Counted from the first letter of the stretch, positions 1-10,188 are shown. The stretch is DNA of 64,000 nucleotides from Perkinsus olseni (GCA_013115125.1 JABANN010000051.1:1-64000), one strand, 5' to 3'. A program made the numbers and translations. The notes: generated from the letters alone by a model not told the origin.

Positions 1-647
1 CTTCCCACTAAGGCCATAGAGGAAGGGGATGTCACTGGAGGAGGTCGGACTCTGGGGAGTGTCGTCAGAGGGGACCTTCTGATGTTTCCTCTTCCATAAA
101 AACTCCGAGGGTTCCTTCTTAGTATCGAGGATAGACTTGAAAGGATCGTCGGATTCGAACATGGGGGTGACAGGCTCTTTGTCACTTCTACTCTCAGATG
201 GAGCTTCGAAGTGTTGCCCTTCGGAAGAATCCTTGTGCTCATTCTTTTCTTCGGTGGGAGTCTCATCTTTGCCTTCCTCTGCAGGCAGAGCCACTGATTG
301 TTTATCTTGGATGGCATCTCTTTCCCTCCGGCAGAAGTCAGGTCGTGGCGTTTTTTCTTCAGTGTGGACACACCGAAGGACCTCTTCTAAGAACCACCGC
401 CCTGATCTTTCTCTTTAGCCTCGTCCTTGTTCTTTTCCTTCGTGATTGAGAAAAGACCGGAGCGTGTTTTCTTACAGGAGATCTCGCCACGGTCATCTTT
501 CCCAGGGGGAGTCTTATCTTCATTCCTTCTCTTGGGCGATAACTTGCTCAGCTTTTTCTTCATCTTCTTCCAAGATGACGTAGATGCCTCGACGTAGAGG
601 GCCACCAGTAGGATGAGGGGTAAGACAATGCGAACGAGCATGGTCAT
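1..647 (-). CDS. Secreted lysine/glutamate-rich protein, 3' end outside window
   Basis: I do not recognise this protein. From the ATG at 647 it opens with a clear signal peptide or anchor (MTMLVRIVLPLILLVALYVEA), then a charged tail rich in Lys, Glu, Asp and Ser with no globular pattern. The first frame stops at 387. The next frame is open from about 389 to the window edge at 1 with the same charged composition (for example a segment reading DSSEGQHFEAPSESRSDKEP), so one gene is likely, joined by an intron or broken by an indel near 387-480. A GTAAGA donor lies near 475 and a TTCTTAG acceptor near 387, but joining exactly these two gives a stop, so the junction is unsettled. Secretion is inferred from the hydrophobic N-terminus; no function is proposed. 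Confidence 0.55.
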
Positions 648-719
648 TGAAGTAGGCTGACAAACAAGCACGGCCCTTACAAGAGTTCAGCAATTACTGT
701 CATTCGTCGGGAAAACTTA

Positions 720-1614
720 TTCATGCTCGAAAGGCCAAGTTTCTTGCATAGTTTCTTGCACTCTAGTGAGGCCCTCAGCGTCTCTCTGGCGCTCGAAAAG
801 CCAGAATATTCGCCTACGCACAGGCGAGGAAGTGAAGATCTCACGGGAACTTTGAAGCCTCAAAACGGTGATGGGCTTGAGTACGTGGGCGACTCTCGTC
901 GTGCGATACGACGCATGTTCGCTAACACTTCAGCGAACGAACGATCCCTGCGGTGATTTCATGTAGTCTTCACCCGGTCCTTATTCCTCTTGGACACAGA
1001 GAGAAGTATGTGACGCTCACCCAGCAGCTAACGTCAGTGTTCGATGGGGACCTCAAGGGTACTTCGATTCGAAGTCGAGGTCGAACCAAAATGTCACGCC
1101 AAATCCGACCCTGCTGATCTACTCACCGACGGTCTTACTTTCCAACTCTGTGGCTATAACTTCCGCTATAACAATCCAGAGCCTGCTGATGAGTACAAGT
1201 TGCTCAGGAAGGCGAATTACGTTCCCCTCCCTGACTTCTATTTCCGCCATAGTCTGGACTATGATGGCCGTCGCGTCTCTAGTCAAGACTCTCAACTCCT
1301 ATGCCGTGGAACTTCGCTTCCGTAGCTTTAGAATGCCTGCTCATTGCCATGGAGTTACAGGATGTTCCGCTAGAAAAGGCGGAATTCGCACTCATAGTAG
1401 GACACCGTGTAATCGTTCTCTTGGTGGAGCACCTATAAGCAGTGTCCCCATTGTACTCTACGCAGCTAGTGAAAAGTATCTTGTTGATCAGCATGCACGA
1501 TGCACACCAGGTCGTCGATAGATCACTGCAGCACAAGCCCGTGACATACGTGACACGATTCTTAAAACCATCATGGCCTATAAACTTCATCATCGTATAA
1601 GAAGGAAATTTTCC
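720..1614. other. Stretch without a settled gene
   Basis: A plus-strand frame at 1044-1325 reads like protein (aromatic-rich, with segments CGYNFRYNNPEPADEYKLL and NYVPLPDFYFRHSLDYDG). A second open plus frame at about 1325-1430 (ECLLIAMELQDVPLEKAEF) could be its next exon. I see no recognisable domain and no convincing splice pair, so it is left as a possible plus-strand gene only. Confidence 0.25.
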
Positions 1615-2791
1615 TTATGGGGTAGTAGGCTTCAATCCAGGCACAAACCTTCTGTACCACTTTACTAGATTTTTGCATTTATTAAGGGGACCAACAAACT
1701 GTCCATGATGGCCGCCCCAATAAGTGTGAGCTAATCCAGGAGTTATCTGGTCCTGATGAAAACCCTCGAGCATGTAAGACTCGGTGCTCCCATCTTCTGT
1801 AATTTGAGCTAATAGCGAACTAGCAACCGGTAGGAGGCGGATCTCGTTACCTTCACTTTCCCTGCTCAGTCTTTGCTCCCACATCCTCTCCTTCCAGGCA
1901 ATTTTCTTACCCTTCATTATGTCGATTCCTTCATTTTAGCCCCACCTCTCTGTAGTGTTCTCCACAATTTCTCTAAGTACTCTCTCTCCCTTCTCTCTCT
2001 TCCCCTCCAGTCACTTCTCATTTGCTTTCTATCCTCACCCTCTTTTGCCGTCGGCGCTCTCGCGCCATTCCCTGCCCTTTGTCCCTCGCCACCTCTTTTC
2101 CCGCACCCTCTCTTCTCTCCCTCTTTATTTCCTCCCAATCGGCTCTCATTTTCTGTCTCTCCTGGCCCGCTACTTTCTGCCACTCTTTTCATCATCTCCT
2201 TCATTTGCATCTTTTCCTCCTTTCCCTCTTCCGCCGTCTGTTGCTTCTCCATCCTGCAGTGCCCCGTCTCGGGATCAAAGTAGATCTCTCTTTTATGATC
2301 TTCATCAACACCGTAGAAGACATCCGCCCTCCACGGAACGTTGCTGATGGACGAATCCAGCTCGTACAAGCGCTTTACCCTGTTCAGTCTACTCGTCAAG
2401 TTAACTGTGTCCACATGTGAGTCTCCCTGCGGCGTTAATTTATCAAATTCTAGACGCTTGTCATGGTAGTGTATTCGGGAGCGATATGCTGTCGACTCCC
2501 AATCGTCCTTACTCACGACGTAAACATCGACGTCTAGATCGGCCCTCCTCTCACAGTACGCAGCCACATGCACCACTTGACACATACCAGGCTTGCGTAG
2601 AGGCGGGTCTACTGTAGTCTTTCGGAGGTGAGAGTACATTCGCCCAGCGTAGGTCTTATGTAAAACAGGTATCTCCCCTCGGAACCATAGAGCCATGGGA
2701 TGTCGCGGTAGGGAGTTTGCTCTGCGATACTCGAACCCTTGACGTGGAGTGAGATGACGGTAACCACAATACATAGCGAACGATCCAACAT
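1615..2791 (-). CDS. Secreted protein of unknown family, frame broken twice
   Basis: The ATG at 2791 gives a signal peptide (MLDRSLCIVVTVISLHVKG) followed by a short extracellular segment. The long open stretch in another frame (about 2650 to 1918) carries the body: PGMCQVVHVAAYC, DVDVYVVSKDDW, RSRIHYHDKRLEFDKL, then a lysine/glutamate/arginine-rich low-complexity region. A third frame (about 1917 to 1615) continues the charged composition and ends in a more globular tail (AHTYWGGHHGQFVGPLN). Frame changes are needed near 2620-2650 and near 1915. Neither has an obvious short intron of the 44-57 nt class used elsewhere here, so the gene may be a decaying copy or the assembly may contain indels. 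Function unknown; secretion is inferred from the N-terminus. Confidence 0.5.
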
Positions 2792-2829
2792 AGCGCTTGA
2801 GAGTAAATTAATGAGCTAAGATAGAATCA

Positions 2830-3732
2830 CGTGAGCTACCGGAGATTGCCTGAGAGCTTTTGCCCGAGTACAGTTTAACGCACCACCCGTGCTCGACCCA
2901 GCGAAAGGATTCGCTGTGCGCGATTTACGTCACTTTCCTAAGCCTATGGTGCTGCGACAGCTCTACCCTCCAGCTGGCTCCCAATATTTCACATCAAAAA
3001 GTGAACGGCGAGACGGCAGGGCCGTCCGAGACGGTGCGTCTCGTGCCCGGCTGATCGATCGCGGACGAACGAACTGTGACGCTGTGTCACTACTCGCCAG
3101 CACTGGTGTGGAGACGCGGTATGACTCACTTATTCGTGTGCAATGGAGGAAAGATAGGAGGACCATAGACTATGGTCCAGAGTCTGATAGAGCGGAAGGG
3201 TGATACGAGGAGCTGGCGACTGGGGAGCTATCCGATGCTCCCAACTGTTGCGGAGCCCCAGACTTCAGATCAGCCCTCATGTTATCCCCCTCTGTATGTA
3301 TTGACCGAAATGGAAGACTTCGAGAGAGTAAACTATTACTTCCTCATCTCATAACAGGCTTCCACTATTTCACTAGATGTTAGCTTTTCACCCTGAGATA
3401 CTAGCTCCCGTGGCATGCATACTGGTATTTCCGAAAAAAATCCATCTCGAGGTGAATCAGGCCAACGCTTACGATGTGTTCCATGAATGGCCAGTGCCCA
3501 TGGCGCTGATGTCACATTCGCCTACTGGTTGCGCCTGGTACGACTGAGCTAATGAACCTCGATGGATTTGATTATGTTTCATCATCCTGTTCTCAGCATG
3601 AAATCAACCCAGTTCATCAACCTTCCCGTGTACCACTTCAACAACCCAACAGTCTACTCATAAGCACACATATTACGAACAGAAACTAAAACTGGTGGGG
3701 AATGGCCAGAGATGGCGAAGTCATAGTACTAC
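2830..3732. other. Intergenic stretch, no supported gene
   Basis: Short open frames exist on both strands (for example 2889-3203 on plus) but none shows a domain, a signal peptide or consistent splice signals. The part next to 3733 is the 3' flank of the IBA57-like gene. Confidence 0.3.
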
Positions 3733-5249
3733 TCACGACAAGGCATACTTCGGTATGGTTAGTTCCACTTCTCTCGCTGTCGTATCCGGTTTAATATATA
3801 TTTTACCATTCTCCAAATACTTTTTCGCAGATTGCACCATGGCCTGTTTTGTATTCATCTGCATCCCCTTCGGTGCGTGTATCTGCGCTATGCCTAATAA
3901 ATCATCCTCATCATCCCCCGCCGAAGCGACGACGATTTTTCCAATGCTTTCACCATCGCAAAATATCTGAAAGAAATGGCAGTGAAAACTATCCTTTAAA
4001 TAATTGTTACTTCAGTGCCCGGTTCAACATTCTCTCCAACAGCATTGCTCCCTCCTAGGCGTATACCGAATAATCTCTTCCTCACCGCTAGCTTCTTAGA
4101 CGCCCGAGTGGTTAATTCTTGACCAATGTAACTGTCAGGCCGGATCATCCGTCCAACATCATCACCAAATGCCATTATTACCATCCTTTATTGAATGCAA
4201 TGTGGTTAGTGATATCCAGGTTGTAATTTAACGGTAAAATTTTGTCTGGTGTCATTTCCTGTGGCCCCTCCGGTACTACTAGCCCTACACGTAACCGTCT
4301 ATATGAAGACTCTGTCGACTGTGGATCAGCATCTAAAACCATTAGCACAATGAAAATAGTGTTGAAATTTCTCGCTGGCATCACCATTGCTATTTTCCTT
4401 CGGTAGTATAGCCCTGACGCCTAGCTCCTTGACTCTAGGGTCTTCATATCCGCTCACTTCAGTAGCACGACCACTATCATCTCCACTACCATTTTGGTAG
4501 AATGAAGGCGATGGTGGTGTCCAGTAAACTCCTAATTCATCCATTTTCTCTATATCCAGTGGTAAATGTACTCTATGTCTGATGAATAACCGCATAACAG
4601 TATCCACCACAGTCTTATCAACATCGACCAGCAAGCTCTCCTCCTTCCCATTACCATTCTCAACCTCGCCAAAACTATCGGGCTTCTGTGCTACCCCAGT
4701 ATACCTAGCATGGTGCTTTAATAATAGATCACAGTAACAGCCCAATTTAAAGTGAATTCCAGCGATGGCCGTAACAGCATGGTTGAAAGCCCAAGTGTCA
4801 CTCGAACTATCAGTCTTACATTAGACAATCAAAAAGTACTCTTCCTTTAGGAGATAGGAAAACTGCCGCTGCGACTGTTGGTTGAATTTCTCCTTCAGGA
4901 CCATTCGCCCCCACGCCAAACACACGACACACATCCTGAGTACCTACACTGATAGCCGTCAAGAAGCGCTGTCGCATTGCCGAAAATTCTGATATCAACC
5001 GGATAAGGTGTTGTGACCACGCTCGCAATATTCTTTCGTGAGCTAAGTACGACTATTACATAGTCCCTGCATGAAGTTGAATGTCCCTTTACCAGAGACC
5101 TTAATAAGGCTTCGGCTCTTCAAAAGCCTCAGAGTACCCCTAGGCACCATAGTTGAGAAGGGTTGGGATGCCATTACCCGCCCTACTGCAGCTGTTACGA
5201 TGGGGCGTATGGTTGGGTAGATAGAGTTGAATAAGGAGTGGTATAACAT
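3733..5249 (-). CDS. IBA57: IBA57/CAF17-like mitochondrial Fe-S cluster assembly factor
   Basis: Folate-binding YgfZ/GcvT-fold protein that helps mature mitochondrial [4Fe-4S] proteins. The start at 5249 gives a basic, hydroxylated presequence typical of mitochondrial import. Exon 1 ends with KSRSLIKVSGKGTFNFMQGL, matching the family N-terminal strand-helix. Later exons give AAAVFLSPKGRVLFD, then LLVDVDKTVVDTVMRLFIRH and PDKILPLNYNLDI. The diagnostic KGCYIGQELT motif is intact, but its cysteine codon is split by an intron. The C-terminal barrel ends in IPKYALS. Introns read by eye: 4989-5050 (62 nt), 4705-4819 (115), 4333-4384 (52), 4132-4181 (50), 3967-4010 (44); after removal the frame is continuous to the stop at 3733. 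It lies 387 bp downstream of TIM50 on the same strand, so two mitochondrial genes are neighbours. The family call is firm; the exact exon 2/3 boundaries are less certain. Confidence 0.9.
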
Positions 5250-5635
5250 GTTAGTAGAAAAATGTCACCTTTTATCGTCTGGTCACTGGGGATAACGCGA
5301 CATCATCAGCCGTATTGCAACGGAAACAAAATAACAACAACCAGGACTACTGCCGAGTGCTGCTATTGATGATGATAGTAATGACAGTAAGAACAAGTAT
5401 CACAATCACTATCATCGAGAAAGTATCCGAAACATGGGTTTCTTCTTATCACTCCAACTCAGTGCATCAGAATCTGCCGTGAACAAGGATCGACCTAGGA
5501 TACTCCTCCCGGCAACACTACCTTGAAGATGTTCCGAAGCTGTTGAAGTTGGGAGGGGATGATGGGAATCCGCCAGATCCAGAAACGAATGCCCTGATAT
5601 GTTGTTAAAACGCAATACTTACCTCGGCCATAACA

Positions 5636-7926
5636 TTACCTTCCGATGGTTCGCCTGTGCTGCACGGCTTCCTCTTTTTCCTTTTTTTCTATCAGATATC
5701 TCTTGCCGATATTGCCGTCTAATCCACCACCATACTTCTTAATGAAATCTCTCAAGTCCTGACATCAACAGCCATCACAATCATGAAGTGGTCCCCACCA
5801 ATACGACTACCTCTTGACTGACAGCTGCCGCCTTGAGGAAGTCTATCAGATCGTACAGCTCCCTGTCATCCGGATCGCCATCGTAGGGTTTAATGAGAAT
5901 CTATAGAGTTTCGGTATGGCGGGTAATGCGGCCAATGTCAGTACCCCGTTATCCTTGTTCTTTCCTAATGCCACTTCTTCATGATCTAGCTGTATGATCT
6001 TGTCTGCTTTACGACCAAGTTGACCTAAAGATGCGTTACCATGATGAAAAGAAATTTTACACTGATATTACTGATATCCTTGACATATCCCTTTCTAGTC
6101 TTCCTGCAGAAGTCTCTGTGCAATACACCGGTACAGGGCACCTCCCACTTCATCATGACGTCCGATGCCACCGGAACAACATCGTCTAAAACAACACCAC
6201 GCTACCGATGCCCGTGCCAGACCGTCCGTTGTTCTACCAGAATAGCACACTAGTTCGTAGTAATGCTGCAGTTCCTTGAAGAACTTGTCGGCTCCGGGCC
6301 GCTTGACCACTTGCCACCCCGTCTTCCGCTGAAGTGGAAACAATCGGACGAGCTGCGGAAGGAATGGTATGATTACATCATATTCTAAATGGCATACGAC
6401 CTTGTCGAGATCCACTATCAGTGTTGGCACATACTCTGGGTAATGCATCGTCTCCAAGTCCAGCAACCAAGGACCTAGTCGCGAACAACCACATCGATGA
6501 AGATTCGATCGACTGATTATAGTAGTAGTGGTGGTAGACTAGTAGTGGTAGTACCACTGGTAGTAGTGGGAAAGGTAGGAGGTAGCGGGTGGTAGTAATA
6601 GTAGCAGCAGCAGTAGCGATACTTGCTATTTTCCATCGTTTGTTGTTCATATTACCCTTCTTCATTGGTACTAACTTATCCCCTATGATCTGGAACCACT
6701 CCCTGGTGACTTCGTTAAAATTCTCGAAAGCATCGAGCGCCTGCCACGACCGTTGCTGTTGTAGCATCACTAGGACAGTTACTACCCTCTGTCCAAGGGA
6801 CTTGATCACAGATGAAGGGGTTGAAGATGCTCCTTGTTCTGTGGCTGATGATGGATTCTGCGATGATGATAGATAGTATCTAAGGTTGAACATTGATCAC
6901 GGCGGAATCATCATCTACCACTACTACCCGCTCAAACCTGCTAAGCCAGCCACCGATACGCCCAGAATCTGCATGAGAATAGCATTGATGATCCGTTAGC
7001 TCCCCCAACCACGTTATTACCTTCCACAGTGTCGCGTTGCTACTGCTCTTCCTGCCACCCCGAGAGCCGGTTGGCGTTCTTGGTGGCGGTGTTGTAGACC
7101 CGCTGGAGCCGTCACCACCGCTGGTCTGCTCCTTCTCTGGTGGCGGTGTTGTAGGTCCGCTGGAGCCGTCACCATCGCTGGTCTGCTCCTTCTCTGGTGG
7201 CGGTGTTGTAGGTCCGCTGGAGCCGTCACCACCGCTGGTCTGCTCCTTCTCTGGTGGCGGTGTTGTAGGTCCGCTGGAGCCGTCACCATCGCTGGTCTGC
7301 TCCTTCTCTGGTGGCGGTGTTGTAGGTCCGCTGGAGCCGTCACCATCGCTGGTCTGCTCCTTCTCTGGTGGCGGTGTTGTAGGTCCGCTGGAGCCGTCAC
7401 CACCGCTGGTCTGCTCCTTCTCTGGTGGCGGTGTTGTAGGTCCGCTGGAGCCGTCACCNNNNNNNNNNNNNNNNNNNNNNNNNNNNNNNNNNNNNNNNNN
7501 NNNNNNNNNNNNNNNNNNNNNNNNNNNNNNNNNNNNNNNNNNNNNNNNNNNNNNNNNGGTGGCGGTGTTGTAGGTCCGCTGGAGCCGTCACCATCGCTGG
7601 TCTGCTCCTTCTCTGGTGGCGGTGTTGTAGACCCGCTGGAGCCGTCACCATCGCTGGTCTGCTCCTTGCTGAATGACGGTGCCTCTGAGGGCTCGGTGGA
7701 GGACGGTGATGATCCGGTGTACGCTGTGGATAGCCGCTCATTTTCCTCCATAACTTTTTGATCTGATTACGGTAGTGTTTGTAGCATAAAATTCCCAACG
7801 AAGTTCACCTCTATTTAAATTGCTTCCAGTGCCATCAACTCCATTCGTCCGTGACGAGGTCGACTCGGTTGTAATGAAAGCGACGCTAGGGTGTGTAGTG
7901 TGACGAATGAAGGAGCTCCGCATCAT
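5636..7926 (-). CDS. TIM50: TIM50, TIM23-complex receptor of the mitochondrial inner membrane
   Basis: TIM50 recognises presequences in the intermembrane space and passes them to the TIM23 channel. From the ATG at 7926 the order is: basic presequence; a 19-residue tandem repeat region (7082-7671); a single membrane segment (ILGVSVAGLAGLSG, about 6930-6968); a linker ending GDKLVP; then the FCP1/NLI phosphatase-like domain with PTLIVDLDKVVCHLEYD, GWQVVKRPGADKFF, YELVCYS, VLHRDFCRKTRKGYVKDIS and ILIKPYDGDPDDRELYDL. Nine introns restore a continuous frame: 7763-7808, 6969-7020, 6880-6927, 6475-6655, 6329-6376, 6186-6237, 6025-6071, 5901-5944 and one of 51 nt near 5780; eight are 44-52 nt. The stop used is at 5636. 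A possible 46-nt intron starting with the same bases would extend the protein to a stop at 5518. The DxDxV signature is kept in DLDKV. The assembly gap at 7459-7557 leaves the repeat number unknown. Confidence 0.93.
7082..7671 (-). repeat. 57-bp coding minisatellite inside TIM50
   Basis: Direct tandem repeats of 57 bp start at 7082, 7139, 7196, 7253, 7310, 7367 and 7424, and again after the gap at 7558 and 7615. On the minus strand each unit encodes 19 residues, EKEQTSDGDGSSGPTTPPP, with a G/D variant at one position (the caccacc versus caccatc difference on plus). Units are nearly identical, which points to recent expansion or homogenisation. The repeat sits between the presequence and the membrane segment, i.e. 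on the predicted matrix side of TIM50. Confidence 0.97.
7459..7557. other. Assembly gap (99 N) within the minisatellite
   Basis: The run of N falls inside the 57-bp repeat. The repeat phase before and after it does not fit 99 bases: to keep phase the missing length must be 22 plus a multiple of 57. The gap length is therefore not the true length, and the apparent frame change across it is an artefact. Confidence 0.97.
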
Positions 7927-8110
7927 CGCTGGTGCGCAGCCTGAAAGGCTAGCATCAGGGCCAACCGCTACAGCAGACAAGCCTAGTACCTCTCGTAATG
8001 ATGAGCTGCTGCACTGGACGTACCAGTGCTGGGGCAAAGGCACGCCGAGACCACCCGAGCATTTTATAATGGACGATAAACTCTGGGAGGATAGCGATGA
8101 TAGCCCTCGA

Positions 8111-8212
8111 TCAATAAACTAACTCTGAGACTCAGAATCGATTCTGGAATTCTCTCTTACACGTAAAATGTGGTACCAGAATCGATTCCGAGTTTCAGCA
8201 TTAGTTTATTGA
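8111..8212. repeat. Inverted repeat, 37-nt arms with 28-nt spacer
   Basis: Arm 8111-8147 begins tcaataaactaa and ends gaatcgattctgg; arm 8176-8212 is its near-perfect reverse complement, with only a few mismatches in the middle. It lies between the 5' end of TIM50 (7926) and the 3' end of the small gene at 8247. It could be a small foldback element, a terminator-like hairpin, or a regulatory cruciform. No coding sequence crosses it. Confidence 0.85.
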
Positions 8213-8246
8213 ACGCCCCCATAGTCGTTATGGGATCATCAATGTA

Positions 8247-8585
8247 TCAATAATCCCCGAAAAAGACCACATCGTCCGGAGCGGGCAGTTCTTCACGCTT
8301 CACACCACGAAAATTCAGCTTACGCTTCTGGGGATGGTGAGTCTAACTAACGGTCTTTGGGGAGGTGATGATCTCCGTTCCATCGCTCAAATGTACTAGA
8401 CTAGCACCATCGATAACCAGCCAGAGTCGGCGGTACAATGGTATTGCGCAATTCGAAAATGTCGTTTGCGCGGTTTGAACCTGCGCGGGTTCACCACCCT
8501 CGGACTGCGCGTTTCGGCTGTCGACTTTCGCCCGCGCATTTGTGACTTTGTTCTCCTCAGCCGTTAGGGCATTCGTACATCTCAT
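8247..8585 (-). CDS. Small unidentified protein
   Basis: From the ATG at 8585 (MRCTNALTAEENKVTNARAK) the frame is open to a TAG near 8342, and the same frame continues after it with a coding-like, basic then acidic tail (KRKLNFRGVKREELPAPDDV, FFGDY) to the TGA at 8247. The internal TAG would be removed by a GTACAT...CCCCAG intron of about 69 nt; this is a guess. No family recognised. An ATG further upstream at 8621 is possible but would overlap the divergent glycosyltransferase gene. The two starts (8585 minus, 8589 plus) almost touch. Confidence 0.4.
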
Positions 8586-8588
8586 AAA

Positions 8589-10188
8589 ATGGGATCGGAT
8601 GCTCCTCCAACCTACCACCATCGATCGCTTATAGCCAGCTTGAGGACCCAGCTCCTGCGGATACCCGGATTGGGGTCGTTGCTGGCTCGGCGACCAGTGC
8701 GGGCCTGCCTCCTAATTTCCTTTTCACTGATCGTCAGCTTGTCAGCTCTTTGGCGGCTGGATCTATTCAACATCACCTTCAAGGTAACAATGGTATCTTA
8801 AGCTGAAGCGCGTGCTGTACGAGTCGCCGGTGTGCAGGTATGGGTACCATATTTCCTCCGCCCACTATGGGACCACGATCGTCGGTATCCGTATTCTTAC
8901 GTTGTTCCTAATTACGGCTGGAACGGCGATGCTGAGAGCACTTGCAAACTCTACGGCATGGAACCGGTACCTCTACGCTCGAATGGTTTAATCTTATTTG
9001 GACCGTGCCGTAGGTCGCAGAGCAGCCGAAGATTTTCGATATTTTCCTCTTTTCTGGCGAAAAGGATTTGCTGGAAATTAGGTTGCGTACACTGAGTGAT
9101 GTAAGACGACAACGACATCTCTCCCCAAAAGACAGCAGTAGCGCACGCGCAGGTGGTCGATAAGTTCGTGATTTTGGAGGGTACCGAGTCCTTCCAAGGC
9201 CAGCGTAAGGAGTTGGTGTATCCCCTCATCCGAGACGACCCGGCCTTTGAGCCCTTCCGCGACCGAATTCAGTACCGCGTAGTGGACGCGAATTCAGGAG
9301 GGTAATACTCAGAAATCGATGGGGATTTTCAAGGCAGGGGTGTGTGTGTTTTTAGAGGGTTTAAGGCGGAGGGAATGCACCGAGGAATGAACATGCTCAG
9401 AGCTGCAGAGGAGGCGGGCCTCAAACAGGGAGACATCTTCGTAGTCTCCGACTTGGACGAAATCCCGAGACCGGACGTGTTGAGGTTCTACTGCGGCAAC
9501 ATTGGTGTTCTCTATTACGCGTGCCCTGGTCAGAATTCTGAGCTCGTGTGGTCCTTGGCCGGAAGGAAACAAGAGGGTCCAGCTCGATCTGCGCAACCAC
9601 CTCTACGCTTTTTCCTTGACTTACAGGGAGAGAACTCGGGCGGCGAGTGTCAACAGGTAGAAAGGGTCGTAGGCAGACGATTGAGGCAGCGTAATTGCTT
9701 AACGGTAGGTATGATCCTGCGGTACCGGTGGATTCCACATTCACTCACGGTCCGGCGGGCTCGGAGGTCGTCATGGCTGACGCTGGGTGGCATTGTAGCT
9801 GGTGTCTGCAGTCATTGTCACAGTTCAAGGCCAAGGCTTTGGGATACTCCCATCAGGACAGGTCAGTCACTTGCCATGGAGCTTTACGGCTGTTGTTATT
9901 CGACTGAGTGCTCTTTTTCTCTGTACTGTGTGGGCGTGTATCGGCTTTTCCCTTCCCTTTCCGGAGGCTTCGTTTGACGATGGAATGCTGGCAGGCGGAG
10001 CGAAGCTGCGGTCGATCAGGTTTCTTCATCGTAAGATAGCCACAACCTCCACTGAGCTCCAAAGGCGGATATGTCAAAGACTGCCAACAGTGGACGGCTT
10101 CATCCCGGAGGCCTACGAGTACAAGGAGATGGCGATGCTTAGCTTGCCGCTCAGATTCACAGCCAGCAGTAGTACGGGATCATTGTAA
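8589..10188 (+). CDS. GT17 family (MGAT3-like) N-acetylglucosaminyltransferase
   Basis: Type II Golgi glycosyltransferase of the family that adds bisecting beta-1,4-GlcNAc to N-glycans in animals; the acceptor here is unknown. A membrane anchor lies near residues 36-58 (ACLLISFSLIVSLSALWRLD). After splicing the catalytic domain reads IFDIFLFSGEKDLLEIRL, VVDKFVILEGTESFQG, ANSGGGFKAEGMHRG, then the metal-binding segment GDIFVVSDLDEIPRPDVL, QLDLRNHLYAFSLTYRE, and MADAGWHCSWC, ending near VDGFIPEAYEYKEM. Introns seen include 8784-8837 (54 nt) and others of 47, 52, 54, 49 and 52 nt between about 8970 and 9711, plus a longer one from about 9861 to 9993. The last 15-20 codons before the stop at 10188 are uncertain; a further intron near 10175 is possible. 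Start chosen for the N-terminal anchor. Confidence 0.88.

Noticed and set aside
1873-2420. Three long plus-strand frames rich in Ser, Phe, Leu and Pro
   Set aside because: They are the antisense of the purine-rich, Lys/Glu/Arg-rich region of the minus-strand secreted protein.
6378-6893. Single 171-residue minus-strand protein with poly-Thr/Tyr-rich hydrophobic end
   Set aside because: Its first part is a TIM50 exon and the rest is read-through of a 181-nt intron containing triplet repeats; splicing at 6655/6475 restores the TIM50 frame.
7037-7573. Plus-strand open frame through the minisatellite (Gly/Val/Pro-rich repeat protein)
   Set aside because: It is the antisense of the repeat. The minus-strand frame joins through canonical 46-nt and 52-nt introns to a mitochondrial presequence and TIM50, which accounts for the region.
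7082-7671. CRISPR-like regular spacing of repeats
   Set aside because: Units are contiguous 57-bp tandem copies without unique spacers and are in frame with a protein; the setting is eukaryotic.
9342-9977. Continuous 211-residue plus-strand product after SDLDEIPRPDVL
   Set aside because: The frame beyond PDVL runs through introns. Removing 49-nt and 52-nt introns yields the conserved GT17 segments instead.
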